NCBI GenBank assembly: GCA_002382045.1 | Contig: DFZJ01000197.1 | Location: 6,298-14,160, forward strand | Direction: 5' to 3' | Origin: Syntrophaceae bacterium UBA4059 | GTDB taxonomy: Bacteria; Desulfobacterota; Syntrophia; Syntrophales; Smithellaceae | Length of the DNA: 7,863 bases | Shown here: positions 1-5,960 of the stretch, piece after piece | Position numbering within the stretch: position 1 is the stretch's first letter | Layout: the number at the start of each line of letters is the position of its first letter | Notes under the pieces: generated by a model | Seen by the model: only the letters and a program-made list of their open reading frames with translations | Told to the model about the DNA's origin: nothing | Database searches by the model: none | Program-made: the position numbers and the translations under genes

Positions 1-1133
1 TGGATCACGGCAAGACCACATTAACAGCAGCAATAACCAAGTATCTGGCAAAAAAGGGTTTTGCGGAATTCCGGGCTTTTGATTCTATCGATAATGCTCC
101 GGAAGAAAAGGAACGCGGCGTAACCATCAATATTTCTCACGTGGAATATGAGACGGAAAAAAGACATTATGCTCACGTGGATTGCCCGGGCCATGCCGAC
201 TATATCAAAAACATGATTTCCGGCGCCGCTCACATGGACGGGACGATTCTGGTTGTGGCCGCCTCCGATGGTCCGATGCCTCAGACCCGCGAGCACATCC
301 TCCTTGCCCGCCAGGTACAGGTTCCTTACATTGTCGTTTTCCTCAATAAAGTTGATTTGGTTGATGATCCCGAACTTTTGGATCTTGTCGAACTTGAACT
401 TCGCGAACTTTTGACTCAGTATGAATTTCCCGGTGACGATCTTCCCATTATTCGCGGTTCAGCGCTCAAAGCCCTGGAAGCTGAAGACACCAATTCTCCC
501 GATGTGAAATGCATTGAGGAATTGATGAAAGCTGTTGATGATTATATTCCGGAACCGAAGCGTGATACCGACAAGCCTTTCCTGATGCCGGTTGGTGATG
601 TTTTTACTATTTCCGGTCGGGGTACCGTTGTAACAGGCAGAGTGGATCGCGGGATTGTTAAAGTTGGCGAAGAAGTTGAAATCATTGGAATTCGTCCCAC
701 AATCAAAACGGTTGTTACCGGCGTTGAAATGTTCCGCAAAACCCTTGATGAAGGTCGTGCGGGCGATGATGTCGGTTTGTTGATTCGCGGTATCAAGCGT
801 GAAGAAGTGGAAAGAGGCCAGGTGGTCGCTAAACCCGGTTCAATTACCCCCCATACAAAATTTGAAGCGGCGGTTTACGTCCTGACCAAGGAAGAAGGCG
901 GTCGTCATACACCTTTCTTCTCCGGTTATCGTCCACAGTTTTATTTCCGGACAACGGACGTGACGGGTGTCGCGACGCTTCCCGAAGGCGTGGAAATGGT
1001 TATGCCCGGCGATAACGTCAAAATGAATATTGAATTAATTATGCCCATCGCCATGGAAGAGCAATTGAGATTCGCTATTCGCGAAGGCGGCAGAACCGTA
1101 GGTGCTGGTGTCGTAAGCAAAATTATTGAATAG
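1..1133 (+). CDS. tuf: Elongation factor Tu (EF-Tu), 5'-truncated by window edge
   Basis: EF-Tu is the GTPase that carries aminoacyl-tRNA to the ribosomal A site in the cytoplasm. The first full codon (position 3) matches Asp22 of the E. coli protein, within the P-loop GHVDHGKT, so about 21 residues lie outside; 376 residues are visible and the whole would be about 397, the usual length. Visible in order: the rest of the P-loop (DHGKTT), switch I with the conserved Thr in ERGVTIN, the G3 motif DCPGH (Asp81), the G4 motif NKVD (Asn136), G5-like GSAL, then the two beta-barrel domains with GRGTVVTGRV, RGIKREE, GGRHTPFF, GYRPQFYFRTTDVTG and the end GGRTVGAGVV. An internal GTG at 141 is not the start, because conserved coding sequence continues upstream. 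The stop is TAG; rpsJ follows after 25 nt with no terminator. By position this is the str-operon copy, with fusA expected upstream. Identification is essentially certain. Confidence 0.99.
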   Translation, partial: DHGKTTLTAAITKYLAKKGFAEFRAFDSIDNAPEEKERGVTINISHVEYETEKRHYAHVDCPGHADYIKNMISGAAHMDGTILVVAASDGPMPQTREHILLARQVQVPYIVVFLNKVDLVDDPELLDLVELELRELLTQYEFPGDDLPIIRGSALKALEAEDTNSPDVKCIEELMKAVDDYIPEPKRDTDKPFLMPVGDVFTISGRGTVVTGRVDRGIVKVGEEVEIIGIRPTIKTVVTGVEMFRKTLDEGRAGDDVGLLIRGIKREEVERGQVVAKPGSITPHTKFEAAVYVLTKEEGGRHTPFFSGYRPQFYFRTTDVTGVATLPEGVEMVMPGDNVKMNIELIMPIAMEEQLRFAIREGGRTVGAGVVSKIIE

Positions 1134-1158
1134 AAACTGGAAATAGGTTATCCGATCA

Positions 1159-1467
1159 ATGAAAGAACAAAAGATAAGAATTCGTCTCAAAGCTTACGAT
1201 TATAAACTGCTGGATCGTTCTGTTGAAGAAATTGTAGAGACTGCAAAAAGGACCGGTGCGCGTGTCGCCGGTCCCATACCGCTTCCTACGGAAATCAATA
1301 AATACTGTGTCAATCGTTCACCGCACGTTGATAAAAAGTCCCGGGAACAGTTCGAAATTCGCACACATAAAAGATTGATTGATATTGTCGAGCCGACGCA
1401 AGCCACCGTGGATGCATTAATGAAACTGGATCTATCGGCGGGAGTGGATGTCGAAATAAAAGCGTAG
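1159..1467 (+). CDS. rpsJ: 30S ribosomal protein S10
   Basis: S10 is a small-subunit head protein that in E. coli also acts as NusE, the NusB partner in antitermination. The 102-residue product is of normal length (103 in E. coli) and shows the family core: IRIRLKAYD near the N terminus, ETAKRTGARVAGPIPLPT around residues 26-43, RSPHVDKKSREQFEIRTHKR in the middle and the nearly invariant MKLDLSAGVDVEIK end. The ATG is preceded by a modest Shine-Dalgarno (AGGT at 1145-1148, 10 nt upstream). It lies 25 nt after tuf. In E. coli the L4-responsive leader sits upstream of this gene; here there is no room for one. An unusually long 87-nt spacer follows before rplC. Confidence 0.99.
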   Translation: MKEQKIRIRLKAYDYKLLDRSVEEIVETAKRTGARVAGPIPLPTEINKYCVNRSPHVDKKSREQFEIRTHKRLIDIVEPTQATVDALMKLDLSAGVDVEIKA

Positions 1468-1485
1468 GCGTGGTGTAACAGTGGT

Positions 1486-1514
1486 GGACAATGGTCAAGC
1501 GATTGCCATTCTCC
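1486..1514 (+). promoter_or_regulatory. Hairpin with GCGA tetraloop in rpsJ-rplC spacer
   Basis: In RNA form the spacer can fold as GGA (1486-1488) with TCC (1512-1514), a C·C mismatch (1489/1511), AATGG (1490-1494) with CCATT (1506-1510), a bulged T (1495), and CAA (1496-1498) with TTG (1503-1505), closed by a GCGA loop (1499-1502). That is 11 pairs capped by a GNRA-type tetraloop. No T-tract follows, so it is not a factor-independent terminator. It lies in the longest spacer of the window, directly upstream of rplC and rplD. A role in mRNA processing or in feedback by a ribosomal protein is conjecture; only the pairing is seen. Confidence 0.4.
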
Positions 1515-1520
1515 TGAAGG

Positions 1521-1548
1521 TTGAATATCGTGGCTGTATTTATATAAA
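1521..1548 (+). promoter_or_regulatory. Weak sigma-70-like promoter candidate before rplC
   Basis: TTGAAT (1521-1526, 4 of 6 matches to TTGACA) and TATAAA (1543-1548, 5 of 6 to TATAAT) are 16 nt apart. Transcription would start near 1555, which is the first ATG of rplC, so any message from it would be leaderless or nearly so. The stretch 1538-1549 is the most AT-rich in the spacer. Such matches arise by chance in AT-rich DNA, and internal promoters are not needed in this operon, so confidence is low. Confidence 0.2.
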
Positions 1549-1554
1549 AGTTGG

Positions 1555-2193
1555 ATGATGATGAACAAGGGAATCATTGGAAAAAAAATAGGGATGACGC
1601 AAGTATTTGCCGAAGATGGCGCTGCTGTCGGTGTTACGGCTATCGAGGTTGAACCGTCGGTTGTTGTCCAGGTGAAGACAAAAGTGAAGGATGGTTATGA
1701 CGCCATTCAAGTCGGATATGGGCGCGTGAAACAGAAAAATGTTACGAAACCGCTGCAGGGCCATTTTAATAAGGCCGACAAAGGTTTTTTCCGCATCCTG
1801 AAAGAATTTCCCGGCGAAGCCGGAAAATACGAAGTCGGACAGGAAATAGCCTCCGATATTTTTCAGTCAGGCGACTATGTTGATGTGTCTGGAACATCTA
1901 AAGGTAAAGGTTTCCAGGGTGTTGTTAAAAGACACGGTTTTGGCGGAGGTCGGGAGACTCACGGGTCCATGCATCACCGGGCTCCGGGTTCCATTGGCGC
2001 CAGTGCTGATCCGGCTCGTGTTTTTAAAGGCACAAAAATGGGTGGTCACATGGGCGATGTTCGCAAGACTGTTCAAAATATCCAGATCTGGCAAGTGCGT
2101 CCCGATAGAAATTTATTGTTATTAAAAGGTTCCATTCCCGGCAGTAAGAACGGTTATGTGATCATTAAACAGGCCCGGAAAAAAAGTGCGTAA
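1555..2193 (+). CDS. rplC: 50S ribosomal protein L3
   Basis: L3 is an early-assembling large-subunit protein whose long loop reaches toward the peptidyl transferase centre. The 212-residue product has the N-terminal GIIGKKIGMTQVF motif, SKGKGFQGVVKRHGF near residues 115-129, then GSMHHRAPGSIG and the loop KMGGHMGDVRKT. Position 165, where E. coli has the PrmB-methylated Gln150 (GQMG), is His here, so that glutamine methylation cannot occur. The start is ambiguous: ATG codons lie in tandem at 1555, 1558 and 1561, followed by AAC AAG GGA. E. coli L3 begins close to GLVGKK, so any of the three is possible. No good Shine-Dalgarno precedes them; the nearest purine tract (AAAAG, 1546-1550) is poor, and a GAAGG at 1516-1520 is too far away. 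An in-frame TGA at 1522 rules out a start further upstream apart from unlikely non-ATG codons. rplD follows after 18 nt. Confidence 0.97.
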   Translation: MMMNKGIIGKKIGMTQVFAEDGAAVGVTAIEVEPSVVVQVKTKVKDGYDAIQVGYGRVKQKNVTKPLQGHFNKADKGFFRILKEFPGEAGKYEVGQEIASDIFQSGDYVDVSGTSKGKGFQGVVKRHGFGGGRETHGSMHHRAPGSIGASADPARVFKGTKMGGHMGDVRKTVQNIQIWQVRPDRNLLLLKGSIPGSKNGYVIIKQARKKSA

Positions 2194-2211
2194 ATCAGTG
2201 GAGTTATAAAC

Positions 2212-2835
2212 ATGGCAGTCGCAGATGTTTTTGATATTGAAAAGAAGAAGGTTGCAGAGGTCGAATTGAGCGATGCGGTATTTGGCGCGGAAGTCAACGA
2301 AGCAACAATCCATGATGTGGTCAAGATGCAACTGGCGTCACGCCGGTCTGGAACATCTGCAACCAAGGGAAGAAGCGATGTACGTGGCGGCGGGAAAAAG
2401 CCCTGGCGTCAAAAAGGAACCGGTCGAGCCCGCTCGGGAACCTCGCGTTCTCCGATCTGGAGAGGGGGTGGCATTGTTTTTGGCCCTCAACCGCGCGATT
2501 ACTCCTATAGCGTTCCAAAAAAAGTTCGGAAAAATGCGCTGATCTCTGTGCTGAGTATGAAGGTCAAAGAAGAAAAAATGACGATTCTTCGGGATTTTCC
2601 GATGGAAAAGATCAGCACAAAAGCTTTTCAAAAAGTTGTGGAGCGCTTCGGCTTGAAGAAAGCACTTTTTGTGATTGAGCAGGACAACGCTGTTTTGATG
2701 AAATCATCAAGAAATATCAAGAGTGTAAAAATGATCCGGTCGGAAGGTCTCAATGTTTATGATGTGTTGAAGTATGAGCATCTGATCCTTCTTGAACCCT
2801 CTGTAAAAAAGATCGAGGGGGCATTGTTGGCATAA
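2212..2835 (+). CDS. rplD: 50S ribosomal protein L4
   Basis: L4 binds 23S rRNA domain I, and its extended loop lines the peptide exit tunnel; in E. coli it also represses the S10 operon through the rpsJ leader. The 207-residue product has normal length. The tunnel loop is seen around residues 45-98: KGRSDVRGGGKKPWRQKGTGRAR, then SPIWRGGGIVFGPQPRDYSY. The globular C-terminal part follows, with KVRKNALISVLS and a short final helix. The ATG has a good Shine-Dalgarno (GGAG at 2200-2203, 8 nt upstream). The gene ends in TAATG, overlapping rplW by one base, so translation of the two is probably coupled. The E. coli type of L4 leader is absent from the visible sequence; whether L4 regulates this operon cannot be told from here. 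Confidence 0.98.
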   Translation: MAVADVFDIEKKKVAEVELSDAVFGAEVNEATIHDVVKMQLASRRSGTSATKGRSDVRGGGKKPWRQKGTGRARSGTSRSPIWRGGGIVFGPQPRDYSYSVPKKVRKNALISVLSMKVKEEKMTILRDFPMEKISTKAFQKVVERFGLKKALFVIEQDNAVLMKSSRNIKSVKMIRSEGLNVYDVLKYEHLILLEPSVKKIEGALLA

Positions 2836-3122
2836 TGGAAATACATCAGATTATTAAAAAGATGTTAATTACGGAAAAAAGCAACATTGACCGCGAAACA
2901 GCCAATAAGTATCACTTTGAAGTCGATCGAAGGGCTAACAAAGTTGAAATTGCTCATGCGGTGGAAAAGTTATTTAAAGTGAAAACTACGGAAGTCCGGG
3001 TCCTTCGTGTTATAGGAAAAAAGAAGCGAATGGGCAAAGTCATGGGGCAGAAGAGTTCCTGGAAAAAAGCGATTGTGACGTTAGCTGAAGGCAGCCGTAT
3101 TGAAGTCGCCGAAGGCGTATAG
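2835..3122 (+). CDS. rplW: 50S ribosomal protein L23
   Basis: L23 sits at the rim of the peptide exit tunnel and is the docking site for trigger factor and signal recognition particle. The 95-residue product shows the family pattern: an N-terminal LITEKS, YHFEVDRRANKVEIAHAVEKLFKV in the middle, then the basic loop KKKRMGKVMGQKSSWKKAIVTL and an acidic end. Its ATG overlaps the rplD stop (TAATG, 2833-2837). A purine-rich GAGGGG at 2815-2820, inside the end of rplD, is about 14 nt upstream, longer than ideal, so re-initiation by ribosomes finishing rplD is likely. rplB follows after 21 nt. Confidence 0.98.
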   Translation: MEIHQIIKKMLITEKSNIDRETANKYHFEVDRRANKVEIAHAVEKLFKVKTTEVRVLRVIGKKKRMGKVMGQKSSWKKAIVTLAEGSRIEVAEGV

Positions 3123-3143
3123 AACGAGTTAAGGATTAAGCAA

Positions 3144-3965
3144 ATGGGAATTATCAAGTACAAGCCAACATCACCCGGCAGGAGATTTCAGAGTGTTTCT
3201 GATTTTGCGGAAATTACATCCTCCGAACCGGTAAAAAGTCTTCTGAAACCGATTAAGAGAAGTGGCGGACGTAACAGTTATGGCCGGATCACGGCGCGTT
3301 TTATCGGCGGCGGGCATAAGAGAAAATATCGTATCATTGATTTCTGTCGAAACAAGGCGGATATTCCTGCAAAAGTCGCATCCATTGAATATGATCCGAA
3401 CCGTTCGGCCAGAATTGCATTGCTCAACTATCGTGATGGCGAAAAAAGATATATCGTCGCCCCCGCTCAAATCAATGTGGGTGATGTTCTGATTAGCGGG
3501 GTAAAGGCGGATATCAAACCGGGCAATGCCATCCCTTTGAAGAATATACCCCTGGGTTCCTTAATTCATAACGTGGAATTAAAAGTAGGCCGGGGAGCGC
3601 AATTGATCCGTTCCGCAGGTACTTATGGCCAGTTGATGGCGAAAGAAGGAACTTACGCTCAGGTGAGACTTCCTTCCGGTGAAGTTCGCAAGGTATTCAT
3701 TGAGTGCATGGCAACGATCGGCCAGATCGGAAACAACGATCATGAAAACATCAGCATCGGCAAAGCGGGAAGGACCCGCTGGTTGGGCAAACGCCCTCAC
3801 AACCGAGGTGTGGTCATGAATCCTGTCGATCACCCGATGGGCGGCGGTGAAGGCAAGTCATCCGGTGGCCGTCATCCATGCACACCCTGGGGCATTCCGA
3901 CCAAGGGACACAAAACGAGGAAAAACAAGAGAACTGATAAATATATCGTAAAGAGAAGAGGTTAA
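3144..3965 (+). CDS. rplB: 50S ribosomal protein L2
   Basis: L2 is a universally conserved large-subunit protein needed for subunit joining and peptidyl transferase function. The 273-residue product matches the family length. It begins MGIIKYKPTSPGRRF, then has GGRNSYGRITARFIGGGHKRKYR (residues 41-63), the SH3-like middle (DPNRSARIALLNYRDGEKRYI), PLGSLIHNVEL, and the C-terminal GKAGRTRWLGKRPHNRGVVMNPVDHP. The His matching functionally important E. coli His229 is kept (His230, counting Met). The next His of the common DHPHGGGEG motif is Met here (Met232, DHPMGGGEG), a variant I associate with delta-type proteobacteria. The ATG has a good TAAGGA (3130-3135) 8 nt upstream. rpsS starts 6 nt after the stop. 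Confidence 0.99.
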   Translation: MGIIKYKPTSPGRRFQSVSDFAEITSSEPVKSLLKPIKRSGGRNSYGRITARFIGGGHKRKYRIIDFCRNKADIPAKVASIEYDPNRSARIALLNYRDGEKRYIVAPAQINVGDVLISGVKADIKPGNAIPLKNIPLGSLIHNVELKVGRGAQLIRSAGTYGQLMAKEGTYAQVRLPSGEVRKVFIECMATIGQIGNNDHENISIGKAGRTRWLGKRPHNRGVVMNPVDHPMGGGEGKSSGGRHPCTPWGIPTKGHKTRKNKRTDKYIVKRRG

Positions 3966-3971
3966 GAAGAC

Positions 3972-4253
3972 GTGGCTCGTTCGATCAAAAAAGGTCCTTA
4001 TATTGAAGAAAGTTTGCTGGCCAAGGTGAGAAAAATGGAAGCCGAAAGCAGCAAGAATGTCATTAAGACTTGGTCGCGGCGTTCAACCATAACACCCGAA
4101 TTAATCGGTTACACGTTTGCCGTGCATAACGGGAAGAAATTCATCCCGGTTTATGTAACAGAGAATATGGTGGGGCATAAAATGGGCGAATTCGCGCCGA
4201 CCAGAACTTTTTATTCCCATTCCGGTGATCGGAAAACAAAGGTTAAAAAGTAA
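3972..4253 (+). CDS. rpsS: 30S ribosomal protein S19
   Basis: S19 lies in the head of the small subunit, with S13, near the A-site tRNA. The 93-residue product is of usual length, with MARSIKKGPYIEESLLAKV at the start, TWSRRSTITPELIGYTFAVHNGKKFIPVYV in the middle and the signature MVGHKMGEFAPTRTF near residues 67-80, then a short basic tail. The start is GTG at 3972, fixed by alignment to the conserved N terminus; AGAGG at 3957-3961, inside the end of rplB, is 10 nt upstream. The gap to rplB is only 6 nt. A 40-nt spacer with a small hairpin follows. Confidence 0.98.
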   Translation: MARSIKKGPYIEESLLAKVRKMEAESSKNVIKTWSRRSTITPELIGYTFAVHNGKKFIPVYVTENMVGHKMGEFAPTRTFYSHSGDRKTKVKK

Positions 4254-4256
4254 CAA

Positions 4257-4275
4257 TTGACGCGAAATCGGTCAG
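4257..4275 (+). promoter_or_regulatory. Small bulged hairpin in rpsS-rplV spacer
   Basis: TTGAC (4257-4261) can pair with GTCAG (4271-4275, one G·U), then after a bulged G (4262) CG (4263-4264) pairs with CG (4269-4270), leaving an AAAT loop. It lies just upstream of the rplV ribosome-binding region. There is no T-tract. Seven pairs in a 40-nt spacer could well be chance. Confidence 0.2.
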
Positions 4276-4293
4276 GTTTGGAGTGGAAGAGAT

Positions 4294-4626
4294 ATGGAAG
4301 CAAAAGCAGTTGCAAAATATATTCGGATGTCACCGCAAAAAGTCAGATTGGTTGTTGATCTGGTTCGAGGCAAAAAAGTTCAGGAAGCGCGCAATATCCT
4401 GCTTTTTACCAGGAAGTACTCGGCGGGTATTGTTGCCAAGGTGTTGAAGTCAGCTGTCGCTAATGCCGCACAGAATCCTAATATTGACGAAAACACGCTT
4501 TACGTTAAAGAAATATTTGTAGACCAGGGACCGTCGCTGAAAAGATGGCGGGCCAGAGCGCAAGGCCGCGCGGCGGGAATCAAGAAAAGAATGTCACACA
4601 TCACCGTTGTAGTGGATGAAAAGTAA
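4294..4626 (+). CDS. rplV: 50S ribosomal protein L22
   Basis: L22 binds 23S rRNA, and its long beta-hairpin lines the exit tunnel, where changes confer macrolide resistance in several species. The 110-residue product (110 in E. coli) shows MEAKAVAKYIRMSPQKVRLV at the N terminus, the helical core with KVLKSAVANAAQN, and the tunnel hairpin at about residues 79-101 (GPSLKRWRARAQGRAAGIKKR), ending in SHITVVV. The hairpin tip looks wild type in length. The ATG is preceded by GGAG (4280-4283) and GGAAGAG (4285-4291). rpsC follows 14 nt after the stop. Confidence 0.98.
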   Translation: MEAKAVAKYIRMSPQKVRLVVDLVRGKKVQEARNILLFTRKYSAGIVAKVLKSAVANAAQNPNIDENTLYVKEIFVDQGPSLKRWRARAQGRAAGIKKRMSHITVVVDEK

Positions 4627-4635
4627 GAGGAGGAA
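4626..4635 (+). promoter_or_regulatory. Strong Shine-Dalgarno for the TTG start of rpsC
   Basis: AGAGGAGGAA directly follows the rplV stop; its GGAGG core (4629-4633) is 7 nt before TTG at 4641. This is the best ribosome-binding site in the window. It supports TTG as the true rpsC start, because translation from it gives the conserved MGQKVNP and no in-frame ATG lies nearby. Confidence 0.85.
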
Positions 4636-4640
4636 CGATA

Positions 4641-5288
4641 TTGGGTCAGAAGGTTAACCCGGTAGGATTACGATTAGGCTACATTAAAAAGTGGCAGTCC
4701 GTATGGTTTGCCGAAAAGAATTATAGCGGAATGCTGCTTGAGGACTTAAAAGTCAGAAAATACCTCAAGAAAAAGCTCTATCACGCGGGTATTTCCAGAA
4801 TTGAAATTGAGCGTGCGGCCAATAAAGCCAAGGTGAATATTTATGCCGCGCGCCCGGGTGTCATTATCGGGAAAAAAGGATCTGAGATCGAAAAGCTTAA
4901 AGCGGAAATTGAAAAGTTTTCGAAAGCAGAAATTATTATCAATATTTTAGAGATCCGGAAACCTGAAACCGATGCCCAGCTGGTGGCTGAGAATGTTGCC
5001 ATGCAGCTGGAAAGACGTGTTGCCTTTCGCCGTGCGATGAAAAAATGCGTTGGATATGCCCTGAAGTTTGGAGCCAAAGGCATTAAAATATCCTGTTCCG
5101 GACGCCTGGGCGGCGCTGAAATTGCCCGCTCGGAATGGTACCGTGAAGGTCGCGTGCCGCTGCATACGCTCCGGGCCGATATCGATTACGGTTTCATTGA
5201 AGCCCATACGGCTTACGGTTTAGTCGGTATTAAAGTTCTAATTTTTCACGGAGAAGTATTGCCCACAAAGAATGAAAAACAGTCTTGA
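4641..5288 (+). CDS. rpsC: 30S ribosomal protein S3
   Basis: S3 lies in the 30S head at the mRNA entry tunnel and takes part in the helicase activity of the ribosome. The 215-residue product is somewhat shorter than E. coli S3 (233), as is common outside gammaproteobacteria because the acidic tail is short. Features: N-terminal MGQKVNPVGLRLG, a KH domain with PGVIIGKKG (GKKG at 77-80), then KPETDAQLVAENVAMQLERR, the basic VAFRRAMKK stretch (about 128-135) holding the helicase-type Arg/Lys residues, and the C-terminal SGRLGGAEIARSEWYREGRVPLHTLRADIDYG. The start is TTG, backed by a very strong Shine-Dalgarno; the pairing of a weak start codon with a strong site is notable. A 64-nt spacer with a hairpin follows. 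Confidence 0.98.
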   Translation: MGQKVNPVGLRLGYIKKWQSVWFAEKNYSGMLLEDLKVRKYLKKKLYHAGISRIEIERAANKAKVNIYAARPGVIIGKKGSEIEKLKAEIEKFSKAEIIINILEIRKPETDAQLVAENVAMQLERRVAFRRAMKKCVGYALKFGAKGIKISCSGRLGGAEIARSEWYREGRVPLHTLRADIDYGFIEAHTAYGLVGIKVLIFHGEVLPTKNEKQS

Positions 5289-5315
5289 TCCGAATTCGGG
5301 GATTTTTCCCGATCA
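5286..5315 (+). promoter_or_regulatory. Hairpin and 10-bp palindrome in rpsC-rplP spacer
   Basis: Two folds share this stretch. One is a continuous stem of TCGGGGA (5296-5302) with TTCCCGA (5306-5312, one G·T) around a TTT loop. The other uses the outer arms TGATC (5286-5290, including the rpsC stop) and GATCA (5311-5315) with the inner GGG/CCC, bulging CGAATTC. A perfect palindrome CCGAATTCGG (5290-5299) overlaps both. No T-tract follows, so a terminator is unlikely. Regulatory meaning is unknown. Confidence 0.3.
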
Positions 5316-5352
5316 TGGAAATGACGGTGAAGGATAACGGGAGTTTTAAATT

Positions 5353-5775
5353 ATGTTAATGCCAAAACGGGTAAAATATAGAAAGTTGCAGAAAGGCCGC
5401 ATGGGAGGAAAGGCGACCAGAGGCGGCACCATCGCCTTTGGCGACTACGGATTACAGGCGGCTGAATGCGGATGGGTTTCGGCGAGGCAGATTGAGGCGG
5501 CGCGTGTTGCCATGACACGTTATGTGAAACGCGGCGGTAAAATCTGGATTCGGGTATTTCCGCACAAATCCATTACGAAAAAACCTGCTGAAACTCGAAT
5601 GGGTAAAGGTAAGGGAGCGCCGGAAGGATGGGTGGCGGTCGTCAAACCCGGTTCTGTTCTTTACGAGATGGAAGGTGTAACCAAAGAAGTGGCCAAAGAG
5701 GCGTTTCGTCTGGCATCCCATAAACTGGCCATTTCGACAAAGTTTTTATCAAGGGAGATATCTGATGAAAATTAG
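5353..5775 (+). CDS. rplP: 50S ribosomal protein L16
   Basis: L16 binds 23S rRNA near the A-site tRNA and helps organise the tRNA-binding face of the large subunit. The 140-residue product (136 in E. coli) begins MLMPKRVKYRK, then has GDYGLQA, SARQIEAARVAMTRYVKRGGKIWIRVFP (residues 43-70), ETRMGKGKGAPEGWVAVVKPG and the helical end EVAKEAFRLASHKL. The Arg of TRMGKGKG (Arg82), hydroxylated in E. coli at the matching position by YcfD, is present. The first ATG is preferred because E. coli L16 begins MLQPKR and because GGGAG (5339-5343) is 9 nt upstream; ATG at 5359 is the alternative. The 3' end overlaps rpmC by 11 nt. Confidence 0.98.
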   Translation: MLMPKRVKYRKLQKGRMGGKATRGGTIAFGDYGLQAAECGWVSARQIEAARVAMTRYVKRGGKIWIRVFPHKSITKKPAETRMGKGKGAPEGWVAVVKPGSVLYEMEGVTKEVAKEAFRLASHKLAISTKFLSREISDEN

Positions 5776-5959
5776 TGAAGTCAGAGGTCTCGGTATTAAC
5801 GAGCTTCAAAATAAAAGTAGTGAATTAGCAGAAGAATTGTTTCGGTTGCAGATTCGGAATGCATCGGGTCAACTCGAATCAACCGCCAGCTTGGGCCGCC
5901 TCCGTAAGGACATTGCCCGCATTGCAACGGTTCTGAAGGAAAAGGAGGCTGCAGGTTAA
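5765..5959 (+). CDS. rpmC: 50S ribosomal protein L29
   Basis: L29 is a small two-helix protein beside L23 at the exit tunnel. The 64-residue product is of usual length (63 in E. coli), with MKISEVRGLGINEL, the helix SSELAEELFRLQIRNASGQLES and the signature GRLRKDIARIATVLKEKE. The ATG lies inside the last codons of rplP, an 11-nt overlap in a different frame, with a good GGGAG (5753-5757) 7 nt upstream. The product is very rich in charged residues, as usual. rpsQ starts one base after its stop. Confidence 0.97.
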   Translation: MKISEVRGLGINELQNKSSELAEELFRLQIRNASGQLESTASLGRLRKDIARIATVLKEKEAAG

Positions 5960-5960
5960 T

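Noticed and set aside
141..1133. tuf starting at an internal GTG (141)
   Set aside because: Conserved EF-Tu sequence, including the P-loop DHGKTT and switch I, runs in the same frame from position 3; the real start is outside the window.
1200..1577. Long open frames on the minus strand and in other plus frames (for example 1200-1577 minus, 5796-6122 minus, 2273-2542 plus)
   Set aside because: All are shadows of well-conserved ribosomal protein genes; none has family-like sequence or a ribosome-binding site.
5315..5359. 14-codon ORF overlapping the rplP start
   Set aside because: No ribosome-binding site, no recognisable peptide; expected by chance in a 64-nt gap.
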